A stretch of DNA of 64,000 nt from Gorsachius magnificus (lineage: Eukaryota; Chordata; Aves; Pelecaniformes; Ardeidae), in contig CM067081.1 in assembly GCA_034008185.1 (NCBI GenBank), positions 86,572,765-86,636,764 on the forward strand. The letters run 5' to 3'. Positions 1 through 12,800 of the stretch are shown here, one piece after another. The notes beneath the pieces were generated by a model, which saw only the letters and a list, made by a program, of their open reading frames with translations, did no database searches and had not been told where the DNA came from. A program made the position numbers and the translations under genes. Each line of letters begins with the position of its first letter. Position 1 is the stretch's first letter.

Positions 1-3000
1 AGTGGTTAGTCTACAGCAGTAGTAAAACCATGCAAAGGTATTTCTTACCCCAAAGACCAGCTGCCACAAATATGGTTGTACAATAGTTACAGATGTCAGA
101 TTCTCTGAGGATTTCTCGAGACATCTACAGGTTACCTTTCTCCTTCCTCTCCTCTCTTCCTTCCACCATGGCATTCAGTGAACAGAACTGGCATTCAACC
201 CTGGCCAACAGGCAAGACCATATTTATTTCTACTTTTATCTTCCATGTGTTCTTCATTCACCTCAATCTTTAGCATATCTTTATTCATCTGCATGTTGAA
301 ACGTGGCTTTTAACAGCAGATGTATTAAAAATACAATTTTTCCTAAATCATTTTCATTGATGGTAAACTTAAGTACCCCAATCGGTTCCAGAAGACAGCC
401 TCTCCAGCTGCCTCCTGATGCTCCCCTGTAGTCTCAGGAGCTCAGCCATCAGCCACAAGTAACTTTCTGCAGCAGTGCGGAGGGAGGGAGGTGAGTGACT
501 CATCGGTGCCTCTTCCCCAATCTCTGAAGAACAGCTTCAGCTTGAACATGAGCAAAAGAACAGTCATTTTAAAAACAAGAAACATACAGCTCTGACTCCT
601 TCAGCTGCTACTCAGGAGTCCAAAAAAGAGTGGCAGACGAACAAACAACTGTCTGAGCTCCTTAAATGCTGATTAAAGCAGCCAGATTGCAGAAGAAATT
701 GTGCCAAAACTGTTTGAGGTGTTCAAGACCCTGAAAGGGCTCTCTAAGTGTAGTTAATAACACACCTTACGCCTAGTCTTCATCATAGTCCCTGGCACAC
801 CCTATGAAAGGGAGATTTGGGAGTAGCTGAGGACTTGCAGATGTTTGCCATGTCTATGCAACCCAAACAGTTCAAAAGAAGAAAGAGGCAAACAGGTGGC
901 TTCCAGTGTTCATGATGATGACGTCTCTTGGTCATGGCCAAATTCATATACCATGGAAGTAACACAAAATCTCCAAAACTATGCATTGCAAGATGTTTTC
1001 TTCACAATTGGCTTTAAGCAGTCTCAAAACAAGGAGAAGTAAATCCATGATTCTGCATACTATTAGTAGTTTTCCATGTTCTGCCAAATCAGAAGGGAGA
1101 GGATATGTTACTTCATTGACCCCTTCTAACTAGTGTGATAAGATCCACAGGCTTCTCTAACATTATCTCATCTTCCCCTTCGTCCCAGGGATAGAAAACT
1201 TTATACCTGGTTTCTCACACGTTCAAGTTGACATTGCAGGCATGACCTGAAACTACAGCTTCCAGTTTTAGGACCAAAACATTGTGCACAAGCATACAAA
1301 ACTTTCTTTATAATTGTTTGAATTTTTGGGGTAGAAATGTAATCTTTTGGGAAGACTGAATGCCAGTGACTGGTTCCTTGCCCTGATAGAGCAGTACCCA
1401 TTAGAGAATCCATTCCTTCAGTCTCACTAGTGGTTATTTTCCTTAGGGTGCAGATGCAGAACGCGGCCTGTGGCTCCGCACAAGAAGGAGCCCTGTGAAG
1501 GGCTTAGACAGGCTCCCCCAGGCAGGCTCCCCATGGCCTGCGCCTACCAGGGTGCTCAGGAACCGGGCTGCGAGTGAGGTCACTATGCCTGCTTTTGGAG
1601 CAAATTCCTGGTCACCCTCTGAAGACTGAAACACATTCAGACCCAAGAAAGTGCAAGGGTAACTGCTGCCATTCAGCAATGGAGACAAATTTCATAAAAA
1701 CTAACTTTTTTTTAGAATAACTGAAAAACTCAGATTTACTCTGTTAAAAACAACACAAAACCAGATTCCTGCTTTGTACGCATGCTATGTTCCTGCTAAT
1801 ACAGACACGGGTACTTCCTCTGAAAACAAACAACTGCTCTGGTACCTGAGAAGTGTCATAAATCCCCAATGTCTCTGCACAGATTCAAAACCTCTTTCTA
1901 AAAAGTGCAAAAAGTACAGAGATGATGAGTCACAGTTATACAGTTAAAATTCTAACATCATTTCAGGAATTAATGAAAAAAGTTTCCCTAAAAAACTTCC
2001 TCTCATTTCTTTAACATTGGCAAGATAAATCCATGCAGCATAAGACATTATAAAATCCATTGAGACAAATATTCCCTGAGGTATGTACGGCATAATAGCT
2101 GTAGTGGAAGCTATGTCAGTAACTAATTAAACTTATGCCTCAGGCTTTAACGATGTCAATTCACCTATTCCAGACTTATTGTTTTTACAAAGCAAGTAGA
2201 TAATTTTCTTCATGAACTCTGTTGTTTTAAACAAAAATATTACTTAACTAGAGATCTTCTAAAGTAGAAATACACTGTGGTGAAAATGTGTTTGATATGA
2301 TAGGCTATCATATTTGCATAAACATGGTAGTAAAGTTTCATGCTCTTCTGTGTCGCTGGTCATCCCACTTAAGTAGGCAGAAACGCCTTTTTTCCTTACA
2401 AGAAATGAAGAAGCACAGAGAAGAGCTTTGCTCCTGACAAAGGTAGCTTCTAAGAATTCCTACAGAAAATAAGATGCTTATCCAAGGTGACCATTGTCGC
2501 ACTACATGACGAATCTTGCCACCTCAAGAGTTACCAGCTTTCATTGCATTATGCTGCGTTCTTTTGAGCTGTAAAAGTCCTCTGGGTTATGTTTTGTGAC
2601 AGCAAACTACAGCAATAGTTACCCTTCCCATTTCAGCAGAATGGCCATAAAACTGATGTAGAAATAGCTTCTGCAATAAACTGGTGCAGCCTTTTACCTC
2701 ACCCTTGTTGCTTTTGTCAGCATCTTCTCAAGAAAAGAGGGCAGTCACATTTCCTTCCACAGTTCTTGTTACAAGGTTTGCAAGAAGGCAGCAAAATTAT
2801 GACAGTGCCTCTTCTTTTTAATTGCCACAGAATTCAGTAGAACAGTCTCTTCCTAACTGTTGGCCATTCCAATTGTTGCAATTCAACTTTAAAGGCTAAA
2901 ATAATTTCCATAAGAAGTAGCATTTTATTCTTTACCAAAAGCTCTAGTTCATCCACAAGCTCCACAAAGCTAACAGAGTAGATCCTCTGATCACACTACT

Positions 3001-6000
3001 TACGTGATCATTTTAGGTACACTATATTCATACAAACAAGTTGTTTGAATCATTTGTATTTTACCAAAAAGAAAAAAAAAAAATCTGAAACTCCAATCAG
3101 AAACATATTGTCATTAACTGGCTTTGCTTTTGGCATGCTACTCCGAAAACAGACAACTAAATGTTATTTCTCCTTGCATCAGACCACGCTTGAATTTATG
3201 CAAACACTCACTGTGCAAGCAGTCCAAGTTCACAAAGAATGAAATTGCTGTTTGCCATCTGCACTGGTAGTGTTGCACTGCAGAACATTAAGCTTTATTT
3301 AGCATCTTTTATGCTCAAAGTGTCACCAAACAGCATTAACCAGGCTGGCTAAATGCTGGTGCCAGAGAAGCCGCTACATCAGCCATTTAACAGCTAGCAA
3401 AAGCTCAGAGTGAACGCCCTTCTTGAATGTTCAGCAAATATTAGAGGTATCCCTAATAATTTTAGATGCAAAGTTACATAAATACATGAACAATTTTAAA
3501 TAATGCAGTCATTAATTAGATACTAACCAGGTATTCAGGAGAAAGAAGATTAGATTAATGCAGGTGTTCAGTTCTTAACATGTGGAGTACTTGCAGCCCT
3601 AAGGCCTGGAGTATTTATAATTAGCTGTGGAACCAAGACGTGCCATGTTGCTCCAGCACAGAGATTCATCAGCTTGAATAAGAAGTATTTCCAGTAGGTT
3701 CCAAGGTTATCATTTGCAGAGATGCCAATCCAAACCAGGAGTCATAACTAAATCTGATCTTTAGAGGCAACCAAGGAAGATGATATAAATGCCCCTCTGG
3801 CCACAAAGAGGGAAAGAGAACTCAGAATGACACTCAGTCTCTGCAAAGCTGATAGATGCAAGGGCTACCTTCTGCTACCCCACCTTAATACAACAAAATA
3901 GATTTTACTGACTCAACTGTAAAGGTTTTGTCCTTAGACAATCAGAATGAATTCTAATTAGAGTGAGGTATCAAGAAAGAGAAAGACAATAAACAAACCC
4001 CATAGACAGGTCATTTTAAGTCACAACATTGTACTATGCAGCTTGCAGTGTTTTCTGCTCCTCCTCAGAGACTGCAAGAAAACTCAGAGCGTGGTCTGGA
4101 GATAGATAAGAGACACACACACGTACAGAGCCATACATTAAAATTTTCAAGCAAAAGCATAACTTAAAGAAAATTCATCTTATTATTGGCAATAGGCAGT
4201 GCAATCCAAAGGGAGCCATATAATAGACTACACAAGCTTTGGATCGAATGTATGAAGCTAATACTACAAACCATTAATAATAAAAGTTTCCATAAAAGAA
4301 AGCTATGCAAAGTAACTGCTGTGAGAAGCCGCGAGTATCTGTCAAAAGTGAAACCCCAAAAGCCAAAACAAATTCAGAGAAACTGATTTTGATCACATCA
4401 TTGATTGCCGTTTTAAAGGAGGCTAATTGGGGGAAATCAACATAAATTCACCGTGGCACATTTAAAAAAACTACAGGACAAAAATCTTACAAACACAGCT
4501 GTCTGTCTTTGCCAGTAGACATTGTCACAGGATGTAATTTTTCAATCCAAGATCTCCTCACTGCTTGTATTAAACCTTGGTATCTCCCATATAAATAGGC
4601 AGAGGGCCCTTCTGGGCGGCTCCTAAGAGCCATTCTGCTTAACCTCAGTGCTCCAGTTCTTAATTTCCTATGCACCCCCTAAACTCTCACTCACCTTGCC
4701 ACTCTGTCTTACTACTAAACCTCTGGGAAACAGGTGGAGCAGAGGTGGTTTACAGACACTGTTTCTGGTCTGCAGAGAAAGCCACAGGGGCATGCTTAGT
4801 AGCAGGGGTGATAATTGAGGAAGACGCAAGAAAACCACCCAAAAAAAAACCCCAAAAGAAAACAAAAGGAAGTACAGCAGAGGTTATGTTGGGTTTGAAC
4901 GTTACTCTGCATTTCCTCCAGTCCATTTTCATCTTACTGGTTTTTTTATTTACAGCACTTATATTTTTTTAGCGTATTACCCTGGTCTATGGTGCCCTAT
5001 CCAAGCCTTTTAACCCCAACCCACAGTTTCACTCCCTTTCAATCACCCTTCCCAAATTCAGCCCTTGTTAGTAATTCAACAGAAATCTTAATGCTGCATG
5101 CTGTTCTTTTTCATCCTTTTATTTTTTTTATTTCTACCTATTTTAACAGCAATCATCAGTTTTAACTCTTCAGAAGAGCAAGCATGCCCCCATCATTCTC
5201 CCTCAACTTCTCTACCATAATTTCACTGTTTCTCTGGTTTTCTGACTTAAACCTAATACCAACTGAATGCCAGTTTCTCACAAGTTTGTCCTAGGTTTAC
5301 AAATGTGAGAGGGAAATATTCCATTTCCAAATGTAATCTAGATAATTTTCTATCTCAGCCTGGCCTCTGCCAAGTGTAATTGAATTCAGGGACAAAATTC
5401 TACTACAAGATTTTTTGCTTTCTGTACTTCCCTCACAAAGGTACAACACATTTAGAATATGGCTGCTGAAAATAAATTTTACTTCAAGACAGAACAGGCT
5501 GCTCAAATGCTCTAATCTGAACAGATCTTGTTCATACAAAGGCTCTATCTTAGCAGAGCCCTCCATGAATGACAAAAGAGGAATGTGATTCATTTGGCAG
5601 CCAAATTATTTTCATCGTTCCACAAAGGCATATAAAGCCCCATACACATCACAACTTTTGTCTTCCACAATCATTTTTCTCTTCCTTTTCACTCAATCAT
5701 TTTTCCACTAAATTATTAAATCCTTCTTTCCTCTTGTTATAGTTTAGGAATTCTCTCACTGCAAGAACTCATAAGAGAAGGCTATAATTAGCAGTAAAAG
5801 AAAGAGGTTTGTATAGAAAAGGTGACTCTATGGTAACTGTGAAATGGAGGCTATTTCAGGTAACCAAAAAACCCGGTGCTCACTTCAGTGTCTGACTTCC
5901 TCAACAAAACTCATCCCAGCCTGCATCCTGCTTACCAGACAGCATGCAGGTGGGTTCATTGGCTGACAGATAAAAGTCCACAAATTAACACACACAGGCA

Positions 6001-7440
6001 CACAATCAAGCCAGTAAAAAGCAATTTTGAAGAAAACACGGAACTATACATCCAATAGCTAATGAGACAAGAGCAATCTTGATGGCATGAACAAATCCAA
6101 AATAATCATTAATGTACAGTTATAAAAAAACCCCACCCAAATCTTATTATAAGATGAATTTCAGACTAGAAAAAGATATTAAAAATTACTATGTTTTTCA
6201 AAACAATATGCAGATTTTGCTTCTCATATAGTTTTGAGTCCATTTGACAAATACATGTTCATTAACTGATTTACAGGTTACTGAAAATGGGAGAAAATTA
6301 ATAAATGGATAACAGATGAGATTGAGGCTTAAACTGAAATATTATATATCATTCTTTGTCATGTCGTGTCTGTCCAGCATGTGAACATGTGCTGTAAATA
6401 AAATACAGAGAAGCACTGCTAGTATTTGTAAGAGAATGAGAGCCTACCTTATATCAGTATGTCAAGCAAAGAGACGACCTTGAGCAAACAGGATTGATGA
6501 AACACCATGGGGAAAAACCAAAAAGCCACCTTAACTCACAAGGAGAGTGCTTGCACAACAGCAAGTGATAAAAACTGGCCATTAATAAATTTAGGATAAA
6601 GCGTCAAGGAACGTTTCTAACTATGAAAGCAAAGAGATTCTCAAGCAGCATTCCCTGGGCACTGTGACAACACGCTGAAGCTTCATAAATGTGAAATACA
6701 GGGCCTGCAAGAGTAAGAGCGCTGGTACTATGACCTAAGAGATGCTTTCCAAACTCATCTCATGCTTTTGCTCTCTCATTCATAAATAAATCCATACACA
6801 TACACACAAACCCCCATGTTAAGCAGACACTTTTTTTTTCCCCCAAGTAATTTGAAGCCACTCAGAGTAACATCTCTGTCTCTTGTGGTTGATTAATATT
6901 CTGATATTTGTACTTTCTTGTATGCAAGTTTTTCCATCAGTTCCCTCCAAGCACTTGCCTCAATTGATTCTTTTACATCAGACAAGCCTTGAATTCATAT
7001 TGCTGTCTTTCAGAGTTTACAGATACTTTACTCTCTGTAGTTGCGTACTTTCATGAAGGATTACTTACGACTTGTATATCTCACCTCTTCACAGTTAAAG
7101 GTCACTTTACAAGTTGTGGGATATGGGGAGAAAGAAGGAGGGAAGGAAAGGGATACACATAAAAGCATGGCCTACAGAAAGTTAGGATTTAAAAAAAAAA
7201 TCAACAAAAGCCACTGGAGTTCACTCAAGTCTATTCAAGTGCTTCAAGAACCACAATTTCATAATGTTGCTAAAACCTCCTTCTTTATCCTTGGCATGTG
7301 TGTGTAAGCAGTAGGGAAGGCATCATATTTTTAACTGGAGTGTGAAAAATGCTGCTCATTGAAAGAAAAAATGTGTAATTATAATTAGACATGGAAACTA
7401 AAACCAACACATCACTTGATTATACAGAAAAGGCATCACT
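1..7440. other. SH3KBP1 intron 2, no recognised feature
   Basis: This is AT-rich intronic DNA. Short open frames occur on both strands, but none resembles a known protein or has splice sites in a matching phase. A slightly GC-richer stretch at 1445-1690 has no recognisable content. Only simple A/T runs are otherwise visible. I see no RNA gene. Confidence 0.6.
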
Positions 7441-7575
7441 TGTTCACAAGATACAGCCTCTAGGTGGGCCCAGAGTCTTATCCTCCATACTTCAAATAAC
7501 ACTCCGGTTTACTACTCCAGAGCTGAGTGATCCCTACAGAGCCATAGTACTGTGATCAAACTAATTTTTTTTTTT

Positions 7576-8255
7576 AGGATGATACGGGAGACCGTGTCAA
7601 AAGCTTTGCTGAAGGCAACGGAAACAACGTCCACTGCCCTCCCCTCCTCCACCAAGTCAGTGATCTCATCATAGAAAACTCATTGGTCAGACATGACTTC
7701 CCCTTCATAAATACATGCTCAACCCGCTCCTTGTCCTTCAAATATTTGGAAATGGCTTCCAGGATTATTTGCTCCATCACTTTCCAAGGGGTCAGCGTGA
7801 GCCTGACCAGCCTGTAGTTCTCAGCAAAAAGGAGGCTTCACGCTCTTCCTGAAGACACAAGTTACACTTGCTTTCTTCCACTCTTAAGGAACCTCTCCCA
7901 GACACAATCACCTTTCAAAGACTATCAAGAGTGGCCTCCCAATATCAATTACCTCACTCAGCACATAACCCACCAGGGCCATAGCCTTGCACATACCCAG
8001 TTTGTTTAAATATTCCCTAACCTGATTCTCTTCCACAGAGGGTAGGTCTACCCTCTCCTGGACTCTCCCACCGGTTTCAGGGGCCTGCGATTGCTGAAGG
8101 CCAGTATTACTATTAAAGACTGAGGTGAGTAAGTCATTAAGTGCCTCTGTGACAAGGCCCTCATTCCCATTCAGCACAAGGCCCACACTTTTCCTAGTCT
8201 TCCTCTTGCTGTTCATGTACCCATAGAAGCCTTCCTTGTTGTCTTTCACATCTGT
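7576..8255 (-). mobile_element. CR1 LINE fragment (linker to start of RT), near-identical twin of 25453-26132
   Basis: The minus-strand translation shows the CR1 stretch before the reverse transcriptase (DNKEGFYGYMNSKRKTR, then SVEENQVREYLNKLG) and then, in another frame, EQIILEAISKYLKDK of the RT start. At least one frameshift and other damage are shared exactly with the copy at 25453-26132. Aligned without gaps over 680 bp, the two differ at six positions by my count. The low-coordinate edge abuts a T11 tract (7565-7575), an A tract at the downstream end of the fragment's own strand. The piece lacks the CR1 3' end, so ordinary CR1 retrotransposition does not explain it. Confidence 0.93.
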
Positions 8256-8390
8256 CCTTCAGATGTTTGGAAACGGCTTCCAGGAGGTCAATGTGAGGCT
8301 TGAGTTCTCCAAATTCTCCTTCTTTTCCTTCTTGAAAACATGAATGACTTTTGCTTTCTGCTAGTACCCAGGAGCCTCCCCCAAGGTTCC
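8256..8390 (-). mobile_element. Second CR1 fragment (RT region), diverged
   Basis: Immediately after the 680-bp fragment the sequence resembles CR1 RT again. TTCAGATGTTTGGAAACGG and the following gene-strand text correspond to the segment at 7740-7900, but with clear divergence. It is therefore out of CR1 order relative to its neighbour and must be a separate copy or a rearranged piece. The right boundary is approximate. It encodes nothing intact. Confidence 0.65.
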
Positions 8391-9644
8391 TTCTGAGAAA
8401 ATCAATTTTCCGTCTGGAATTAATCTCCTCTGAGATTTTCTTCTGGGTTAGGCATTATAGCAGATCTGTCTACTCTACCTTTATGATGTATGAATGAAAA
8501 TAACACTTGCTTTTTAGATATCAGGCTGGGTTGCAGCAATGGTGGAGGTAGGGGAGAAGGCTTTGTACTGTGGAAGCAAATATGACCTAGAGTTACTGAA
8601 TGACATTGGACAGAATAAAAGAGTCTCCCAAGAACAAAACACTGCAAATAATAACGTCATCTTTACTTTTACAATCAATCATAACACAGACCAAGTATCC
8701 ATGTGAGGGCAAAGAGAAGTGAAGCCATGGAAGACATAACTATTCAAGCAATTCCAACACTCAGACAGCCATGATTAACTAAAATGCCACCTTTCAGATT
8801 ACAATGTATTCTTTAGAACATACATACATCCAGTCAGCTATGAAAAAAAATGGTGACCATATGTTATATATATAAAAGCATCCAACCTTCCTGTGGGGAA
8901 CTATGCTTTTACAGAGTTTTTGGCAAGAACCATAACTCCTTGACACTAACCTTTAACACAAGGCAACATGGCAGAACTGATACCTGAGAAGTTACCTTTC
9001 CTAAACTCAGGTACAGGCATTATGCTGAACAACTTGTGAGAGGTTTCCAACAGGTTAAGCTGGAAACAGCAAAAGGAAGGAAATGGTACAGGCTAGAAGC
9101 AGGGTGTGAACAAGGTTCTAGAGACCATGTAGTTGGCAGACATTAGAGCACTGCTTTTTCCAATACTGTCAGAGATGCCTGAATTTACATGCTTTGTTTT
9201 GTGCCCATTTCTGCCACGTCTTTTTCCTATTTATTCTGTTTCTTTCCTGATCAAACTTGTGCTTCCTCAAACTCTGCCTAGTCACATCATCCTTACTACC
9301 CAACACAACACAAGCTGCCACAGATTTTCTCTCTGCACATAAGTGCACCCAGCAGAGAGGACTTGCAAGGCAACGCACCACTGAACACGACTTCAGTTTT
9401 GTGCTAGCATAGCTATGGTTTCTGCAGTGCACGGAAATGCTTCATTAACATTTTAAACAATGTCATTTGGTGCTCTAGCTACATTTCCTGTGATGGTCTG
9501 TACAGCAGAGCTAGCTTACCATGGGTTCATCTTAAAGAAGCTTTTCCAGATAACCTGTAGGTATCTCTCTCACTTAAAAAAACACTAAAGAAACTGTTCA
9601 ATCACTCCTTTCTAGTTGTCTCATCTGCTAACAGTTGAATACAA
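8391..9644. other. Intron 2, no recognised feature
   Basis: AT-rich intronic sequence. I recognise no gene, RNA or repeat beyond short A/T and AT-dinucleotide runs near 8850-8880. Confidence 0.5.
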
Positions 9645-9831
9645 AAATCATAGAATCATAGAATCACTTTGGTTGGAAAAGACCTTTAAGATCATCGAGT
9701 CCAGCCTTTAACCTAACCCTGCCATCCCACCACTAAACCACGTCCCTAAGCACCTCATCTATCCTTCTTTTAAATACCTCCAGGGATGAGGACTCGACCA
9801 CCTCCCTGGGCACCCCATTCCAGAGCCTGAC
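9645..9831 (-). mobile_element. CR1 LINE 3' end (5'-truncated copy)
   Basis: The plus strand starts with AATCATAGAATCATAGAATC, the complement of the CR1 3' terminal octamer repeat, followed by the familiar CR1 3' tail (GGTTGGAAAAGACC, GATCATCGAGTCCA, CCTCCAGGGATGAGGACTC). The element is therefore on the minus strand, with its 3' end near 9645 and 5' truncation near 9831. This is the commonest form of CR1 in birds. Confidence 0.95.
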
Positions 9832-12800
9832 AAAAAAAGAGTTAATGCTAGTGGTTTATGACAAAGCAATATTTATTTGGATCTTAAATACTGTCCTACT
9901 ATCTTGCACAACTTACACATCGGCCATTATTCTAGCCCTTTCACTTGAGAATAAATTCTGGACGCTAACTACCTTCTGTTTCTTACATTCACAGCATTCA
10001 AACCTGAAACTTCTCTTCTGTCTCCCAAGAGTGCAGAAAATGTATTGGGTAGAGAGACAGGAGGCTAATAACTATATCCAAAAGCAGCTACATTTAACTA
10101 ACAGGCATAGATGTAAATTCCTTGGGAGAGAAGGGGGGGCATGGGGGGGGGGGGAAGATACAAAAGGGGAAGAGAAAAAAGGAAGAGATGACATTGCAAC
10201 AATGTCCTATATATGTCAGAAACAACGAAAGCGGACTTTCCTAAAACAGTACCTACTTTCAGACTTCTGCCAGCATAGCTGGAGCAGGAAGACTGGCAGG
10301 TGTGATTTGTAACTGAACCGGCAGAGCCCCTACCAGTGACTTAATTACACTAGCTAAACTGGTTTAACTGATTGAGCTTTTACTGGTACAGCCCGTTTGC
10401 TTGCTGTACAGGGTTTTACTAGATGGCCCGTAAGCAAAGCTTCGCTGTATAGCTCCTTCACAGCAGAAGCTCTCCAGCAATACATTCTACTAACGCTCTC
10501 ATAAGCATGAAAGAGCAATGGTACAGACAGAGCAAAAGAGATGCGAGTTCCTATCACAAGTGAGGCTGCTCATGTTTACAAAGAACAATTTGGGTTTATA
10601 TTATTTTATGTTATGTATTTTTTCAGCAAATATTTACACCATGGTACATCCTCATTGAAAGGCACACACATTCAGAGCAAAAGTGGCCACATATTTTAAG
10701 TGGCCACTGTTAACATCACAAAAATCAAGGAGCTTTTTGACAATTACTACTACCTTGATGTATCTTTTTTGCATACCTAGAAAAGCACTTGTAACTAATT
10801 ACTCTCTATTTTCACTGAATCATTACTTGTGACACCTTTTCACAAGCCCTGTTTATGTGTATTTCCCTGGGAGTAGCAGGAATGCAAAAACTTGCTACTT
10901 TGAGGTGAAGTTCAATAAAATGAGGCTATCAGCATAATGGCAGCACAGCTGTAATAATGCTGTTTCAAGTTCAGATCTCCTCCTGCTACTATGTATCATG
11001 CTCCAATGATGCAAACTTCCCTTTTCTCTCAAGCAGTCTAACCAGCTAGTATTAATGGGCCTTAACTAAAAATAATTACTTGTAGCCAGTATTTAATCTT
11101 GTTGCTTGCTGCCAGATCTGATGAGGGGGATACCGAGTCTGGGAGCCCAGTCAATTTTTCCAACAACGCAATCTAGTAAGAGATAGTAATTTAGCCTCTC
11201 CCTGTAAATCTTGTTTTCACTTTATGAACACCTGAAAACATCAGTAGAAAACAAATACATATGTTAACACTCATTAGCAAATGCTGGTGGTGTCGGTTGT
11301 TAAATCCCACCTCCCTGTCTGTCCCTCTACATACATTCTTCAATGGTAGGCACCAAGTGGCTTCTTTTAGTACAGACAGGCTCTCAAAAGCATGACCGAG
11401 AATGCCTCCACTAACTTAACCAGTCTTCAAATAAAAACCATTCTCTAACACAGCGATAATAAATATTTTCTCTCATTCTTTATAGTGTTCAGTGTCATGA
11501 AGCTGCAATTTGACAGCAGAAGGACATGGTACAGAGACTGGAGGGGCAGGTTACCAACACGTTACAAGTAACACCAGGCATGAGCAAGGAAGCCCTGAAG
11601 GAGTTCTTCAACCTTCTAACTTGTACACCCAGTTTCAGCTTCATGAGAAAATAAAACAGAAACACACAGAAACTGCTGGGTGGGGGAGTGGGAAGAGAAG
11701 GGCAGCTTCTAATGGAAACATACGGACCCTAAAAAAAAATTACTGGGGAGTAGAGTATACTCACTTTAAAGAGATCAAACAAAAATTACCCTTTTCTAAA
11801 TACCTGAATACTCGCTAAGGAAACAATGAAAAAGTAAAAATCCCAGCACAAAGAAATGTGGTCAGTATTACAGAGCATCACTGCAAGTGTCACCAAGGTT
11901 CAGAAGGGCGAGCAACACACATTCTGCTTCCGTGTAAAAACTGTTTCAGATGTAACAGATCAGCATTATACAATTGCTTAGTGGAGGAAAAAAGGTTGAA
12001 TTAATGAATGAGACCAAAGAGTACATTTCCTTTCTTTCTCTCTATTTTGTAAAATAAAAGTCCTTTAAAAATAACTTCTGATACCTTAACTTGTATGTTC
12101 TGGTTTTAGACCTAGTGTCTATTTCTGCATGCCAAACACATACATTATGCAAGTCTACTACATGCACACATAGGTGTTGCTGAAAATATTTTGAAAGTGA
12201 TTGTATTAAAAAAAGAGCTTTTATTTTACAGTTTAAGGAGTGATTCCTCTCCTTCCACTTACTCAAAATTTTCCTCTGATGTCCACCAGATAGTTTGCCT
12301 AGATTCTCTAAAATCTTTTTACACTGTCTGAAAGACTGCAGCAGTTCAAATGACCCACTAAAAACATGGGCTGACAATAGAGAAATCAGGAAGTTTTCTA
12401 CACAGAACCACAGAGCAATTAAGGGCTATGAAATGCAGTGCTCAGTCCTGCAAGAATAGGTGCATGTAAGCAGTTGTATTCTCCCAAGTCATTCCATCAG
12501 CTTCAGTGAACTACTTGCACAGGGAATTTATTTCTTTACAACAGTTTTTAAAGGATCTGCCCTCAGCTGTTTGGTTAAGGAGGTTTCAAAGTGCATACGA
12601 TCTTTCCTTCTGCAGGGAAAAATACTAGCGATATCTCACAGCATGCTAACACAAATCCTAACACCCTCCAGGACTTTAGTTTAGCTTTAGCATTATGTAC
12701 ATTTACAAAACATCAGTAGCAAACCAGGTTTTGGTTTTGAATTAACTGTCATTATTTGTGACAATCTGTTCACGAGAACTGATCAAGTCAAATTCACAAC

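Noticed and set aside
9845..10312. Plus-strand open frame of 155 codons
   Set aside because: Crosses G-runs and purine-rich low complexity; no recognisable domain, splice context or promoter.
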